From positions 17,181,352 through 17,245,351 of the forward strand of contig OX328104.1 in the NCBI GenBank assembly GCA_946811185.2: 64,000 bases of DNA, in the 5' to 3' direction. Source of the DNA: Hippopus hippopus (lineage: Eukaryota; Mollusca; Bivalvia; Cardiida; Cardiidae). The translations under genes were made by a program, and so were the position numbers. Positions 11,023 through 21,572 of this stretch are shown piece by piece; within the stretch, counting starts at the first letter, position 1, and the number at the start of each line of letters is the position of its first letter. The notes beneath the pieces are model-generated. The model was not told the DNA's origin. It was given only the letters and a program-made list of their open reading frames with translations, and made no database searches.

Positions 11023-11239
11023 CCAGGTCACTCTATCCATTTTTTGTTTAATTTTTGTCTAATCTTAAAATTCATTTTTTTTTTTCTGCCAGCGGCTAAC
11101 ACTTGCACCGACCGCACAACAACAGATTGCCACCTTCACACTATTTTCTATACCTTTAAAAGGCGTAATTTAAATTTAAATGCATTTTAAGACCCACATT
11201 AGTTTTTTTTTTTTTCTTTGGCCGCTATTGGGCCTTTAA

Positions 11240-11703
11240 CGAACCTGGTGAAATAGACTTTTGAAAACATCATCCCGAGTTGAACGACCCTGACGGAGAA
11301 GGCTTTTAAAACATTGTGGAAAGAGGAGAGTTTTATGCTTATAACCAGCATTTTCCCTTTTTCCCACACTATTTGCTGCTCATTCACCCACAAATCCCAG
11401 CACATTTAATTCGTCCTCTGCAAATGCATTCTGACGGACCTAAAACTTTGTCGTCTAATAAAAAAAAAATCAAACCCTTTATCACACAATCCCTAGATTT
11501 AACGACCCTTAGAAAGAAAGCCTATGAAAACATTGTGGGAAAAGGAGAAAATGCTGGTAACCAGCATTTTCTCCTTTTTCCTAAATGTTTTCAACCCGTA
11601 CAAAGGCAAATCATATCATTTGAACAATTTTAAATTTGTCGTCCATCTGCAAATACTTTGAATTTGGACAAGTCTAAAATTTTGCCGTTTGATATAGAGT
11701 TAT
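11240..11703. mobile_element. Two family A MITEs in a row
   Basis: The first (to ~11460) has a decayed hairpin (GGAGAGTTTTATGC...CCAGCATTTTCCC). The second has a clean one, GGAGAAAATGCTGG/CCAGCATTTTCTCC, and the right arm GACAAGTCTAAAATTTTGCC. Confidence 0.75.
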
Positions 11704-11777
11704 GAGTTAAAAGTATTAATAACCGACAATGGTCAAACGAGTTCTCATTTTTAAATGGGTATGAACAACTACTGGTA

Positions 11778-12125
11778 GCCGAGCCCCGTTAGTTCAGTCA
11801 ATAGTGTACAGAATGTGAGAAAAGGGGATCGCTGGTTGGATCCCCGGCTCGGCCATTTTTTCCGAGGTTTGATGATAGTTACTGCGACAGGATTCATTCC
11901 TCTCTGAGCGCTGATCATTGCTTCGACGGTGATTATGTGGGAAAGAAGCCAGTGGCTTGGAAAGAATATTGTGCGGAGTACTGGTAAAAGTAACCCCAGG
12001 AAAGCATGGATAGGTGCACTGGCCGCCGCGATATAACTGAAATAATGTTAAAAACGGTGTTAAACACCATACAATCAATGAATCAACCAACCAATCGATA
12101 AACCAATCAATCAACCAATCAATCA
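11778..12125 (+). mobile_element. SINE type 1, full length
   Basis: A tRNA-like head (GCCGAGCCCCGTTAGTTCAG, B-box GGTTGGATCC) is followed by the body (GGATTCATTCCTCTC, GATTATGTGGGAAAG, GGTGCACTGGCCGCCGCGAT). The 3' end GTTAAACACCATACAATC leads to a CAATCAAC-type simple tail. Internal promoter boxes are expected for RNA polymerase III. Confidence 0.85.
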
Positions 12126-12138
12126 ACGGCAACTGGTA

Positions 12139-12367
12139 TTAACTCTTTACCGAACGATAAAATTTTATTCTCGTAAAAATTGAAAGCATTTTGCATGCAA
12201 TGAATCAAATGTAGCTGAAGTGATGGTAATTCTATGTGAAAGTATAGAAAACCTTGTCGGAAAAGGAGAAAATGCTTGTTACCAGCATTTTCTCCTTTTT
12301 CCACAGGGTTTTCAAGGGCTATTTCCTCCGGGTTGTTTAAACTCTGGATTGTGTGTTAGCGGGTTAA
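12139..12367. mobile_element. Family A MITE, TTAA to TTAA
   Basis: Starts TTAACTCTTTACCGAACGAT and ends GCGGGTTAA. Central hairpin GGAGAAAATGCTTG/CCAGCATTTTCTCC with GAAAACCTTGTCGG outer stem. Confidence 0.8.
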
Positions 12368-12541
12368 AACAAGGGTACTGGCAGGAGCTGTGTAAAATTT
12401 ACTCACAATCTGACTAACGTTCTGTCCCAGAATTCGAACCCATGACTTCAAGTATAAACAGAGGACTTTTTGTATTGGATATCACCCACGTGACAATCAT
12501 CCGGATAAACATTTCGAGAGGTTTTAGTCTGAATTATTCCA

Positions 12542-12776
12542 TTAACTCTTTTATAACACAATCACGTGTTTTAGCGATCCTGATGAGGAAGTTTTTTGAA
12601 AACATTGTGGGAAAAAGAGAAAATGCTGGTAACCAGCATTTTCTCCTTTTCTCACAATGTTTTTTTCTTTTCCTTTCAAAGTCGATTCCAATCACTGGAT
12701 CCACATTTAAATTGTAGTCTACACATGCTTTCAACTTGAACAAGTCTAGAATTTTTTTCGTATGGTAAAGAGTTAA
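12542..12776. mobile_element. Family A MITE, TTAA to TTAA
   Basis: Starts TTAACTCTTTTATAACACAA and ends ATGGTAAAGAGTTAA. The hairpin GAGAAAATGCTGGTAACCAG lies in its centre. Confidence 0.85.
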
Positions 12777-12799
12777 CCCTTCACCATGATACTCTTTAA

Positions 12800-13172
12800 T
12801 TAAAGTAACAATAAAGCCCAAAAGTAAACAAAGCGGGTGTTTAAATGCATTGGAATTTATATCACACCATTTAACCGTATAGAAATTATTGTGAAGATGA
12901 CAATTTGTCATTGTACCGTCGGTCCAAGTGTTAGTTGCTGACAGGAAAATTAATTTCAAAACTAGGTTAAAACCTGCTAGGTAGCTGTGTCTTTTGTTTA
13001 TCTTTTGCCTGATTTTAGAATTCTTTTTTTTGCCAGCGACTAACATATGGCCCGACGACACTATAAAAGACTGTCATCTCCACAATATTTTTCATTCTTT
13101 TAAATGGTATGATTTAAATTTAAATGTATTATGACACCTGCTTTGATATTTTGGCCTTTACTGGGCCTTTAA
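12800..13172 (+). mobile_element. Family F MITE (copy 3), full length
   Basis: TTAAAGTAACAATAAAGCCC to CTGGGCCTTTAA. The ~150 bp inverted halves are intact in outline around a T-run centre. Confidence 0.85.
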
Positions 13173-13538
13173 GATACATGTCTACGTAGTATAGGTATTA
13201 AAAAGGAGAAAAGGGTTGAAAGAAAGAAACAAGAGTTGGTGTTTTTTTTGCCAAGATACCAAAGATAGCATCAAAGCAGTGTCGGTAAAGATAAAATTAC
13301 GTGAAATAAATAAACGCTGCTTTTTCCGCGGTGCTTTTAATAAGCTGTCTACTACTTGGAAGATGGGGTATAGAAATCTAGAAATCTCATACTGGTAAGG
13401 TAATTTGTTAAGAGAATTTACATGTTAATTATACAGGACTAATGTGCCGTGATAATATTTGTTTAACAATTTATGAGATCTTAGGGTCGATGGAGGTAAC
13501 TCTAGAAAACGCTTTTCATGACTTATGTTACCGTCGCA
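13173..13538. other. Unassigned spacer
   Basis: Short open frames only; nothing recognisable. Confidence 0.35.
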
Positions 13539-14085
13539 GCCTATGTAGATCAAAATCAGACTGCACAGTATTAGTTGTACGGTCAGGTGGCAGGGGACTT
13601 GGAAACTTGTTCACGGCTGTTCCGAGGTGGCGACATGATTCACAACAGCCGTGAACAAGTTTCCAAGTCTCCTGCCACCTGACCGTACAACGAATTTATT
13701 ATACTGCAAAGTTTTACCATTCCAACGTTTGTAAGGCGAATTTTACCTGTTTTTTTGGTTTAAAAAATTGAGTACGCTGACGAGGTAGAATTTCCCTTCC
13801 GAATGCCCCAATTCAATGAAAACTGACGTCACTGGGAACTGACGTCACTGAAACCTTGGATATACGTGCTAAAACGTGCAGTTTGGCGCATAATCTTGAT
13901 GTTAATCTTGATCGACGCTGCCATTTTCGATGTTGTGTTCCCGAAAGGGAAACTGCTTTTACGTTGTTTTTGCCAGTGTACATAATATATATGTTCAGGG
14001 CATATTATCCAATCATATCATGAGAAATTTCTTTGCAGTATAATAAAACGTGCAGTCTGATCTTTGATCCATACTGTCTGCTTTC
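13539..14085. mobile_element. Family B MITE split by a palindromic insert
   Basis: The left arm GATCAAAATCAGACTGCACA stops at 13569, and the right arm AAAACGTGCAGTCTGATC resumes at about 14045. Other copies join these directly (compare 57380-57400). Confidence 0.75.
13570..14044. mobile_element. Insert with a large near-perfect hairpin
   Basis: 13574-13620 (TTGTACGGTCAGGTGGCAGG...) and 13643-13690 (...CCTGCCACCTGACCGTACAA) are inverted over ~47 bp with one clear mismatch, leaving a ~22 bp loop. The remainder carries two CTGACGTCACTG sites near 13825-13850. No coding signal; family unknown. Confidence 0.65.
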
Positions 14086-14203
14086 CTGAGAAATTAGGAA
14101 CCAAGAGAAGCTGATGCTGCAGTTGTTTAGGTCTTATTTCTAGACTGAAAATTATCATTGGGTATAATCGGCACTCTGAGTGAAAGCTATTTCATTGCCA
14201 AAT

Positions 14204-14464
14204 ATAAATGAGCAATGCTCGGGCAAAAGGGGGCGTCATGCATCTCAGCGATGCATGATATCAAGCAAGCCATCACAGTATTATAGAGCCATAAAATCTG
14301 TTTCGTATAACAACCTACTGAGTCGTGAGATACACTGGTCCTTTGGCATGCAGAAAGAAATTATCAAAAGCAAAAAGTTTCAGCTCAGGTCAGCCTGCGC
14401 AGGATGACCTGAGTCGATACTTTTTGTAAATGCATTAGGCCCCCTTTTCACAGAGCATGGGGCA
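14204..14464. mobile_element. Family C MITE (copy 4)
   Basis: Contains GCGATGCATGATATCAAGCA, GGTCCTTTGGCATGCAG and CAGGTCAGCCTGCGCAGGAT. The hairpin is shortened by a small deletion. Confidence 0.75.
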
Positions 14465-14519
14465 TATACTTGACCTCTTTCGGTGATTGAAAATACAGTA
14501 CTCTGAAACTTAGAAAGAT

Positions 14520-14656
14520 ATTCATATCTAAGACTTGACAAAACAAGCATACTGTATAAATCCAAGATCAGACCACACGTTCTGCGCAGTCTGATCTCAA
14601 TCAAACGTCGTCGGCAAAAACCCTTGCTTTCGCCTACGTAGCTGAAAAGGTTAAAC
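14520..14656. mobile_element. Family B MITE
   Basis: Core AGACCACACGTTCTGCGCAG with TCTGATCTCAATC, then GCTGAAAAGGTTAA at the end. Confidence 0.7.
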
Positions 14657-14751
14657 ACGTTACTTGCGAAAAATCTCGGTGACGAAAGGAAAGAAATGTT
14701 CATAATGAACGATTTCTCCTAGTGTCACATCTTTCCATGCGCATGATTTAT

Positions 14752-15124
14752 TTAAAGTGACAATAAAGCCCAAATGTAAACAAAGGGGGTGTTTAAATGC
14801 ATTTGAATTTATATCATACCACATAAAAGTATGGAAATTATTGTGAACATGACAATCTGTCATTGTACGGGCGGTCCAAGTGTTAGTCGCTGACAGAGAA
14901 ATTAATTTCAAAACTAGGTTAAAACCTGCCAGCTAGCCTTGTCTTTTGTTTACTTTTTGCGGGATTTTAAAATTCTTTTTTCTGCCAGTGACTAACATAT
15001 GGCCCGATCACACGATAACAGACTGTCATCTCAACAATATTTTGCATACTTTTAAATGGTATGATTTAAATTTAAATGTATTATGACACCTGGTTTGATA
15101 TTTTGGCTTTTACTGGGCCTTTAA
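14752..15124 (+). mobile_element. Family F MITE (copy 4), full length
   Basis: TTAAAGTGACAATAAAGCCC to CTGGGCCTTTAA. Same size and layout as copy 3. Confidence 0.85.
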
Positions 15125-15176
15125 AGTCAACTTAAATCCTGTACTTTTGCAAGACTATCTCAATTAATATTTAATC

Positions 15177-15396
15177 AAACAATTCCGATTCTTAACGACC
15201 CTGAGAAAGATGGCTTCTGAAAACATTATGGGAAAAGGAGAAAATGCTTGTGACCAGCATTTTCTCCTTTTTTACGGTGTCAATGTTTCATTCTCCATCA
15301 AAGACAAATCCTTCTATATAGGCCTCATAAATTATGATATAATTTCTGCTTCCAAAATGGACAAGTTCTATGTTTTATCGCCTTGTGAAGAGTTAA
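15177..15396. mobile_element. Family A MITE
   Basis: AAAACATTATGGGAAAAGG with GGAGAAAATGCTTGTGACCA hairpin. Ends GTGAAGAGTTAA. Confidence 0.75.
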
Positions 15397-15606
15397 TCGG
15401 CTTGCGTCGATCCAAGATCAGAATACATGCTTTTTACAACCTGATCTCGATCCAGATTGTCTATAAAAAAACACCCTAACATGCGCGTAACATTTTGGAT
15501 TAACCGGCTTGGGTCGATCAAAGATCAGAATACATGCTTTTAACAACCTGATCTCGATCCAGATTGTCTGTAAAAGGCACCCTAACTTGTGCGTAGCATT
15601 TTGAAT
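15393..15606 (+). repeat. Family B element tandemly duplicated, 107 bp offset
   Basis: Two consecutive copies begin TTAATCGGCTTG (15393) and TTAACCGGCTTG (15500). Each contains AGATCAGAATACATGCTTTT and AACCTGATCTCGATCCAGAT. Confidence 0.75.
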
Positions 15607-15769
15607 TTTAATAACTTTACATGACCTTGAGAGGTTCTAAAAATAGTATCTGTGGCAAATTTAATTAACCCTCAGTGTATTATGTAAACAAGAAACGATA
15701 AATTCATTCTGTAGGAAAATCCAAATTCTATAGATTTCAATACAGCTTCAACATGAAAATCTAACACAA

Positions 15770-15870
15770 CATCGGAGTGTGCAGATCTAAGATCAGACAG
15801 CAGGTTCTGTACAGTCTGATCTTGAATCTACATCTCCCGCAAAGGCACCTGGGATCGTATTCAACATTGG
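15770..15870. mobile_element. Family B MITE
   Basis: AAGATCAGACAGCAGGTTCT with TACAGTCTGATCTTGAATC. Confidence 0.7.
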
Positions 15871-16506
15871 AAAGGTTAACACGCTTCACTGTTTAATAAT
15901 CCTACAGCGGATTGACGTCATTGCACCATCAATTTCAAGTCAAAATCCGCCAAGAAAATAATTCGCATGGTTCTTATTTAATCAAAAATTCTTGATTCGT
16001 CTGAGAAGTCATTTTCAAGAACATTTAAAGATACATCTATACTCGCTTTCAAGCAGTTTTCAGCCAGTTTTTAACCGATTTCATCCTTATTTTATGAAAC
16101 TATAACCATTCTTGTGTGTTCATGCCCAATGTTGCCCCACTCGTCACAACTCGGCCGATTCCGTATCTACATCTAACCTCGTCCGTATAACGGTCGTTTC
16201 CATTTGAACTGCGACTCACGTGATCTTATACATGGCGCGCCACTGTCAGTCGTTTAGCAACGACATAAACAACCTCGATGAAGTTATTCACTTCTGTTTA
16301 TCTGTCGGTGAAAACTTTAATCGGAACTGATAAATAATGAATGTACGAACTGTTTGCCAACTAAACTGAAACATAGTTAGAAAGATTTCGATAGAAAATT
16401 GAAACTCAAGTTTTCTTTTTTGAAGAGGAGCCTTACAATTTTCAAAACGGTAAACCGGCGTATTTCCGGATATGTATCGATCTGATGCATATTAATCCTT
16501 CAGATA
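15871..16506. other. Repeat-poor stretch
   Basis: One of the longest stretches lacking the repeat families of this window. It has higher GC around 16130-16260 (CTCGTCACAACTCGGCC, CACGTGATC, GGCGCGCC). It could be unique or regulatory sequence next to the candidate exon at 16519, but nothing proves this. Confidence 0.35.
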
Positions 16507-16518
16507 CAGCCGAGGGAT

Positions 16519-16743
16519 ATGATGGCTCCCATCACCCGAGGTATGCCGAATGAATGTTGCCCCTGTGGCTGCAAAGTTGGACAGGTTACGACAGACAGAA
16601 AATGCATGTCATGTTTTGTAGGCCTTGCAAGCTACCGCTGTTGTCGTTTCCGAATTTACATGAGGACAAATCTCTTGAGTTTTTTCCCATCCCGTACACC
16701 ATATTTATCGATTATTTACCTAAATGTATGTGTATACAGCTGA
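16519..16743 (+). other. Candidate Cys-rich coding exon, low confidence
   Basis: An open frame begins at 16519 and reads MPNECCPCGCKVGQ, then KCMSCF, giving C-C-x-C-x-C and C-x-x-C spacing. An acceptor-like CCTTCAG precedes it at about 16496-16502, and a donor-like GGACAG/GTTACG follows near 16580. The family is not recognised and no partner exons were found. It may be chance. Confidence 0.2.
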
Positions 16744-16818
16744 CCAATATCTGAACCATTATACAAACTGGAAAGTTTTAACTGCGTTTTTTTTTTCTCT
16801 GACCGTAGAAATGTATCT

Positions 16819-17047
16819 TTAATTCTTTACCAAACGACAAAATTTTACACTGGTCCAAATCTGAAAGCATTTGCAGACGACAAAATAAATGTGAATCAAA
16901 AATTGAAATTTGTTCTGAGAGGGTAGAAAACATTGTGGAAAAAGGAGAAAATGCTGGTTACCAGCATTTTCTCCTTTTCCCACGATGTTTTCAAAAGGGT
17001 TCTTTTACAGGGTCGTCAAAACCAGGGATTGTTTCGGAAAGGGTTAA
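16819..17047. mobile_element. Family A MITE, TTAA to TTAA, 229 bp
   Basis: Starts TTAATTCTTTACCAAACGAC and ends GGAAAGGGTTAA. Hairpin GGAGAAAATGCTGGTTACCA. Confidence 0.85.
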
Positions 17048-17425
17048 ATTTTGTTACGATATCTTGCACACCTATCCATGCATTCTTATAGCTCTCTTGC
17101 AGGTAGTGCCCTTCGCATCCAGTCAAAGCCACTGAGTGTTTTTCAACGCATTTTTGCACCCGGATGAATTAGGATACTCAAATAGAGGAACACACTTGCA
17201 CTTGGCTAATGTTTTACTTGATGAAAGGCAAAGAAAATAAATTGAAAAAAAAAAACCATCAAAAACTTAATTCGGTTCCATTTTAAACCAAGTCAAAACA
17301 GGTGCATGTTCTAGTGTTTCCAAAATTATTATAATTTCAGACAATACAAGTAACACTTGTAATAAAAGCGCATCCACCTGCATAGATCAACGTGGGTCTT
17401 GACCGAATATTATGATAATTATATC
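17048..17425. other. Unassigned AT-rich spacer
   Basis: No gene or repeat recognised. Confidence 0.35.
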
Positions 17426-17648
17426 ATGCTATGTGAAATGGGGGTTTAATGCATCTGCAAAAAGTATCGACCAAGGTCAGCCTGCGCAGTCCGCGCAGGC
17501 TGACCTGGGTCGAAACTTTTTGATATAGGGAAATTTTCTGCAAGTCAAAGGACTGTTCTATCTCATGATATAACCGGTTTTAAGTCTAAATGGATCCACA
17601 TTTGTGGTGACTTACACAATATACTGCACTACAAAGATGCTTAAACTC
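17426..17648. mobile_element. Family C MITE (copy 5)
   Basis: The hairpin AAGGTCAGCCTGCGCAGTCC/GCGCAGGCTGACCTGG is nearly perfect. Confidence 0.8.
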
Positions 17649-17780
17649 TTAGGCTGCTTACCCCGACTCAAGGACCTTTTGCGGACAGCGTAGATCAAGA
17701 TCAGACTGCATAGAACGTGCAGTCTGGTCTTAAATCTACACTGTCCGATAAAGATATATCTGTCTCCAAAATACTTTTTA

Positions 17781-18092
17781 TTGATTGATTGTATGGTGTT
17801 TAACGTCGTTTATAACATTATTTTAGTTATATCGCGGCGGCCAGTGCACCTATCCATGCTTTCCTGGAGTCTCTTTTACCAGTACTCCGCACAATTTTCT
17901 TTCCATGCCACTGGCTGCTTTCCCACATAACCATCGTCGAAACAATGGTCAGCGGTGGGAGAGGAATGAATCCTGTCGCAATGACTATCATCGATCCTCG
18001 GAAAGAAATTGGCCGAGCCAGGGATCGAACCAACGCCCTCCTGTTCTCAAGTCCTGCACGCTACCGACTGAGCTACCGGGGGCTCGGCGAAA
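17781..18092 (-). mobile_element. SINE type 1, full length, reverse strand
   Basis: The reverse strand reads from the tRNA-like head (CTCGGTAGCTCAG equivalent at ~18065) to a TCAATCAA tail at 17781. TACTTTTTA is found on both sides (17772-17780 and just after the SINE), a 9 bp target-site duplication within family B. Confidence 0.8.
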
Positions 18093-18111
18093 GTACTTTT
18101 TAAGGATTACG

Positions 18112-18325
18112 ACCCCTTACTCATCGGTAAATATCGTGTAACTTCGGCGTTTTCGTAAATGCTATTCGCCCAATCTGGGCAGCTTCCGTCTTTTAATATG
18201 ATAGATAGGGGCTGTCAAGTCATTAACTCATCGGTTAATATCGTGTAATATCGATGTTTTCGTAAAGGCTATTCGGCCAATCATGGCAGCTTCCGTCTTT
18301 TAATGTGAGAGTTAGGGGCCGTGCA
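18112..18325 (+). repeat. Two-copy tandem repeat, 107 bp unit
   Basis: ACTCATCGGT recurs at 18119 and 18226. Each is followed by AATATCGTGTAA, GTTTTCGTAAA and GCAGCTTCCGTCTTTTAAT. Confidence 0.75.
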
Positions 18326-18402
18326 CCTTAAATAGAAAAAAAAAAAAACTTGGTTTTTACTTTCGGCTTAAAAGTTTCATTTTCAGTTATTTAGCCAATT
18401 AA

Positions 18403-19225
18403 GACATAGCCAACTTTCACGGACATGCCTTATCAGCAGTGCCGCATACCAACAAATCGATGCAAAAAATCGATATCATACGTAAATGTTCGGGAGTTTC
18501 CGGGGTTTGGCGAACTTAAATTGTGTATACTGGTAATCGATATTCGATAGCCTGCAGCTATAAAAGATAAGAGAAACGTAATATTACGTAACAGTAGCCT
18601 GCTTCAAATTTATAATCCTTGCCTAGACTATACGTATATGGCTTTTTTTTTTTATTTCAACCTAAACCCTTTGTCTGCTAATGGACAGTGTAGCCCTTGA
18701 AGATCAATATCAGACTGCACAAAATGTGCACCCATATCAGACTTCTCAGAATATTTGATTTACATTGGTCATCAGATACAGCAAGATTTTTCTTAGGAGA
18801 AGACCATTGAAATTGTTACATTTGAGCTTTGTTTGTCGGTTTGTAATGAATTCATTTCTCGGTTTAAGGGTTAATTTAGATTCTCTGAAACATTAACTGA
18901 TCCCTTCTGTTTGGCCCTTAAACTGCTCTGTGCGACTAAGTGCACTTTTTGCTGACAATGTTGACCAATAATTAGTAAACTGCGTAATAAGAAGTCTGAT
19001 CTTGAAATCTAATCCATCCAAGTGCACTTTTGCTGACAGTGTAGAATAATAACAGGCTGCATAAAACAAGTAGTCTTATCTTGGACCTGATCGATTCTAG
19101 TTTATACGTCGATTTCTTTTTTGTTAAAAAAATCCTTGATATTGCAATATCAACAGGTTGCTGAGTCCAGCAAAAAAATCGGCATTTTTTGGAGTTCCGG
19201 TTTAACACTAAAGTTAGCATACACT
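18403..19225. other. Decayed family B remnants in spacer
   Basis: TATCAGACTGCACAAAATGT near 18710 and GAAGTCTGATCTTGAAATC near 18990 are single arms of family B. No gene. Confidence 0.45.
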
Positions 19226-19682
19226 CCCGAGTCTAACGAAAAGCCTTTTGAAAACTTTGTGGGAAAGGGAGAAAATTCTTGTAACTAGCATCTTCTCCTG
19301 TTCCCACAATGTTTTCTACTTTTTCAAAGACAGGCATTATAATTTGAGTTGCATTTAATTTGTTGTCTGCAAATGCTTTTAATTTGATCGAGTCCAAAAT
19401 TTCGTCATTTGGTAACGTGTTTAACTTTTGACGGGAAAATGTGCTATATGTGGCAGTTAAATACCTTGGCAAATAACCCCATGGTTTTACGACCCTGAGA
19501 AAGAAGGCTTTTGAAAACACATGGAAAGGAGAAAGTCTTTGTGATGGGTAATTTTTCATTTTCCCACAGTGTTTTCTAGCCTTTCAAAATCAAGTTTCAT
19601 TATGTGCCACATTTCTCGTCTGCAAATGCTTTCAACTTGAAAAAGAAAACTTAGAATTTTGTCGTTTAGTAAATAGCTAATG
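19226..19682. mobile_element. Two decayed family A MITEs
   Basis: Cores at about 19250-19310 (GGGAGAAAATTCTTG/CTAGCATCTTCTCC) and 19515-19575 (heavily mutated). Each has the right arm GTCTGCAAATGCTTT. Confidence 0.65.
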
Positions 19683-20419
19683 GTTATATCTTGATGGGGT
19701 AATTAAGTCAGAATTTAAAAATTGTATTTTGTGTGTGTGGTTTGATGATTTTGATTTGTGTAATTTCCACTTCCTTCGACTGAAAAAAAAAAAAAGTAGG
19801 GAAGAAGGAGAAATAAAACTGATTTATAGCACAAATATTAATTTTGGATACTGCTCAGAACTGTTAAAGTAATTGTACATTGTTTTATGCACACGAAAAG
19901 TTACAGATTCAGCATATAAGAAAGCATCCATTTAAAGCTGGTTTTGATCGAACAAAAAGGGGAAAATGTTTTCTTTCGAATACTCCATAGACTATGTGGC
20001 GCCGATTTCTATTTGGTAACGCTTTTGCTTAATAAGCGGTGTCGCCTTTTCTCACAATGTCTACTACTATTAATAGTTCTATCAAGATGTTTCCATTTTG
20101 AGCGAATCTAAAAGTCGCATACTTTGTTTTAGGATCAACTTTGGTCTATCTATGCATTGAACTATATTTTGATACATAAAGATGGGTACAACCTTTTTGC
20201 GGTTATGCTTTTTGCATGTTGCGTCGTTTTAAATATGGAAGAATCAAGTCCCTAACTGTTTAGGCTAATTCTTACCAATGAACAACTGATATATAAAAGT
20301 TGTTAAAAGAGAACACTTGAAAGAAGGGAGACGTTGTTTGATTGATGTAAAAAAAGTTGGAGATCAACTGCATGGTCATTGTAAATTGTATTTGTACAAC
20401 AATAGGTCAAACATGTTAT
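19683..20419. other. Unassigned AT-rich spacer
   Basis: No open frame of interest and no repeat recognised apart from homopolymer runs. Confidence 0.35.
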
Positions 20420-20626
20420 TTAACTCTTCAATAAACGACAAAATTTTAGACTTGTTCACAACACAGATTGTTTTCTTAAGACAAATAAAAGATGACTCAA
20501 ACGATGAAATTTGTCTCTAAAAGGATCAAAATCAGTGCGAGAAAATTAGTAAATGAAATAACTTTTTTTTCAAAAGCTCTCTACCACAGGATCGTTAAAT
20601 CTCTGGACTGTGTGGTACAGGGTTAA
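20420..20626. mobile_element. Family A MITE lacking a clean hairpin
   Basis: Termini TTAACTCTTCAATAAACGAC and GTGGTACAGGGTTAA are clear. The centre is deleted or mutated. Confidence 0.65.
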
Positions 20627-21017
20627 GTATTACCTTCCCCACTGAGCAATTTCAAAACGATGCATTTTCTCCGGGATTTTTCATGAGTCTACAAGGCCTT
20701 ACACGTAAATGATAATTATGCAGCAGCTAACTTTTTAAGTCACTGGTAAAGGAAAATTCGCTTGTTTTACTCCCTTTTCCCACTATATTCATAGTCTGTG
20801 TCAATTTTAATCTATTAGATCTAGTATTGCCATACTTCTTACGGTTAATATTCTTTGCAGGAGAAACTGACTGAGTGATGTAGAAAATATTTTTTTGAAA
20901 AGTAGGAGATAACTTTTAAAAAATTATTGCGCCCGTTTCCCAATTTTATCCTAAACAATTAACCGCATAGTCGTCAAGAGTCGTATTTATAATACAGTCA
21001 CAGGTTACATTTGTTAT
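20627..21017. other. Spacer with a degenerate family A core
   Basis: GGTAAAGGAAAATTCGCTTG and CTCCCTTTTCCCAC near 20745-20785 suggest an old family A element. Confidence 0.35.
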
Positions 21018-21260
21018 TTAAATCTTTACCAAAAGACAAATTTTCAGACTTGTTCTATTTGAAGTAATAAAAAAAAAAAAAAAAAAAAAAATAAAAATAA
21101 AAATAAAACATTACTCGAAAGATGGAATTTGTCTTTTAAAGAATTAAAAACATTGCGAGAAAAGGAGAAAATGTTGGTAACCAGCATTTAAACCTTTTTC
21201 TTCAATGTTTTCAAAAGCCTTCTATATGATGTGACAGGTCAAGAACCGGTTTAAAAATGG
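21018..21260. mobile_element. Family A MITE with internal A-run
   Basis: ATCTTTACCAAAAGACAAAT at the left. Hairpin GGAGAAAATGTTGGTAACCA. A ~50 bp A-rich run (21068-21110) interrupts the left arm. Confidence 0.65.
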
Positions 21261-21572
21261 CAAGGAAACATGATTTTGTGGGCTGTCGGCAGAAAATACT
21301 TTTGATACGGCATTAATATCTAGAAGTTGAAGGATGGAAAAAATAGCAAACGTACATTTTCTAATTTCAAATCTTAATCTTGTAAACCCATGGAAATAAT
21401 CTCATAAATATCAAATTCTGTTCTTTTATTAGATCTATTAGATACATAATAAAATATCTTTCGGATACTGTCATGATCAAACAACCCGGGTATAAATTCC
21501 AGTTCATAATCATGTTGATACATGTATATCATAAACATAGCAGGGGGTCCGTTTGTCAATATAACATTACGT

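Larger units (their letters stand above)
9872..11239 (+). mobile_element. Family F element (copy 2) split by G and H insertions
   Basis: Three pieces (9872-9975, 10491-10557, 11023-11239) read consecutively against intact family F copies. They start TTAAAGTAACAATAG and end GGGCCTTTAA. The two gaps hold a family G element and element H. Confidence 0.75.
17649..18402. mobile_element. Family B MITE split by a SINE
   Basis: The left part (17649-17780) contains AGATCAGACTGCATAGAACG. The right arm resumes at about 18330 (TTGGTTTTTACTTTCGGC, AAAAGTTTCATTTTC). A SINE and a short tandem duplication lie between them. Confidence 0.65.
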
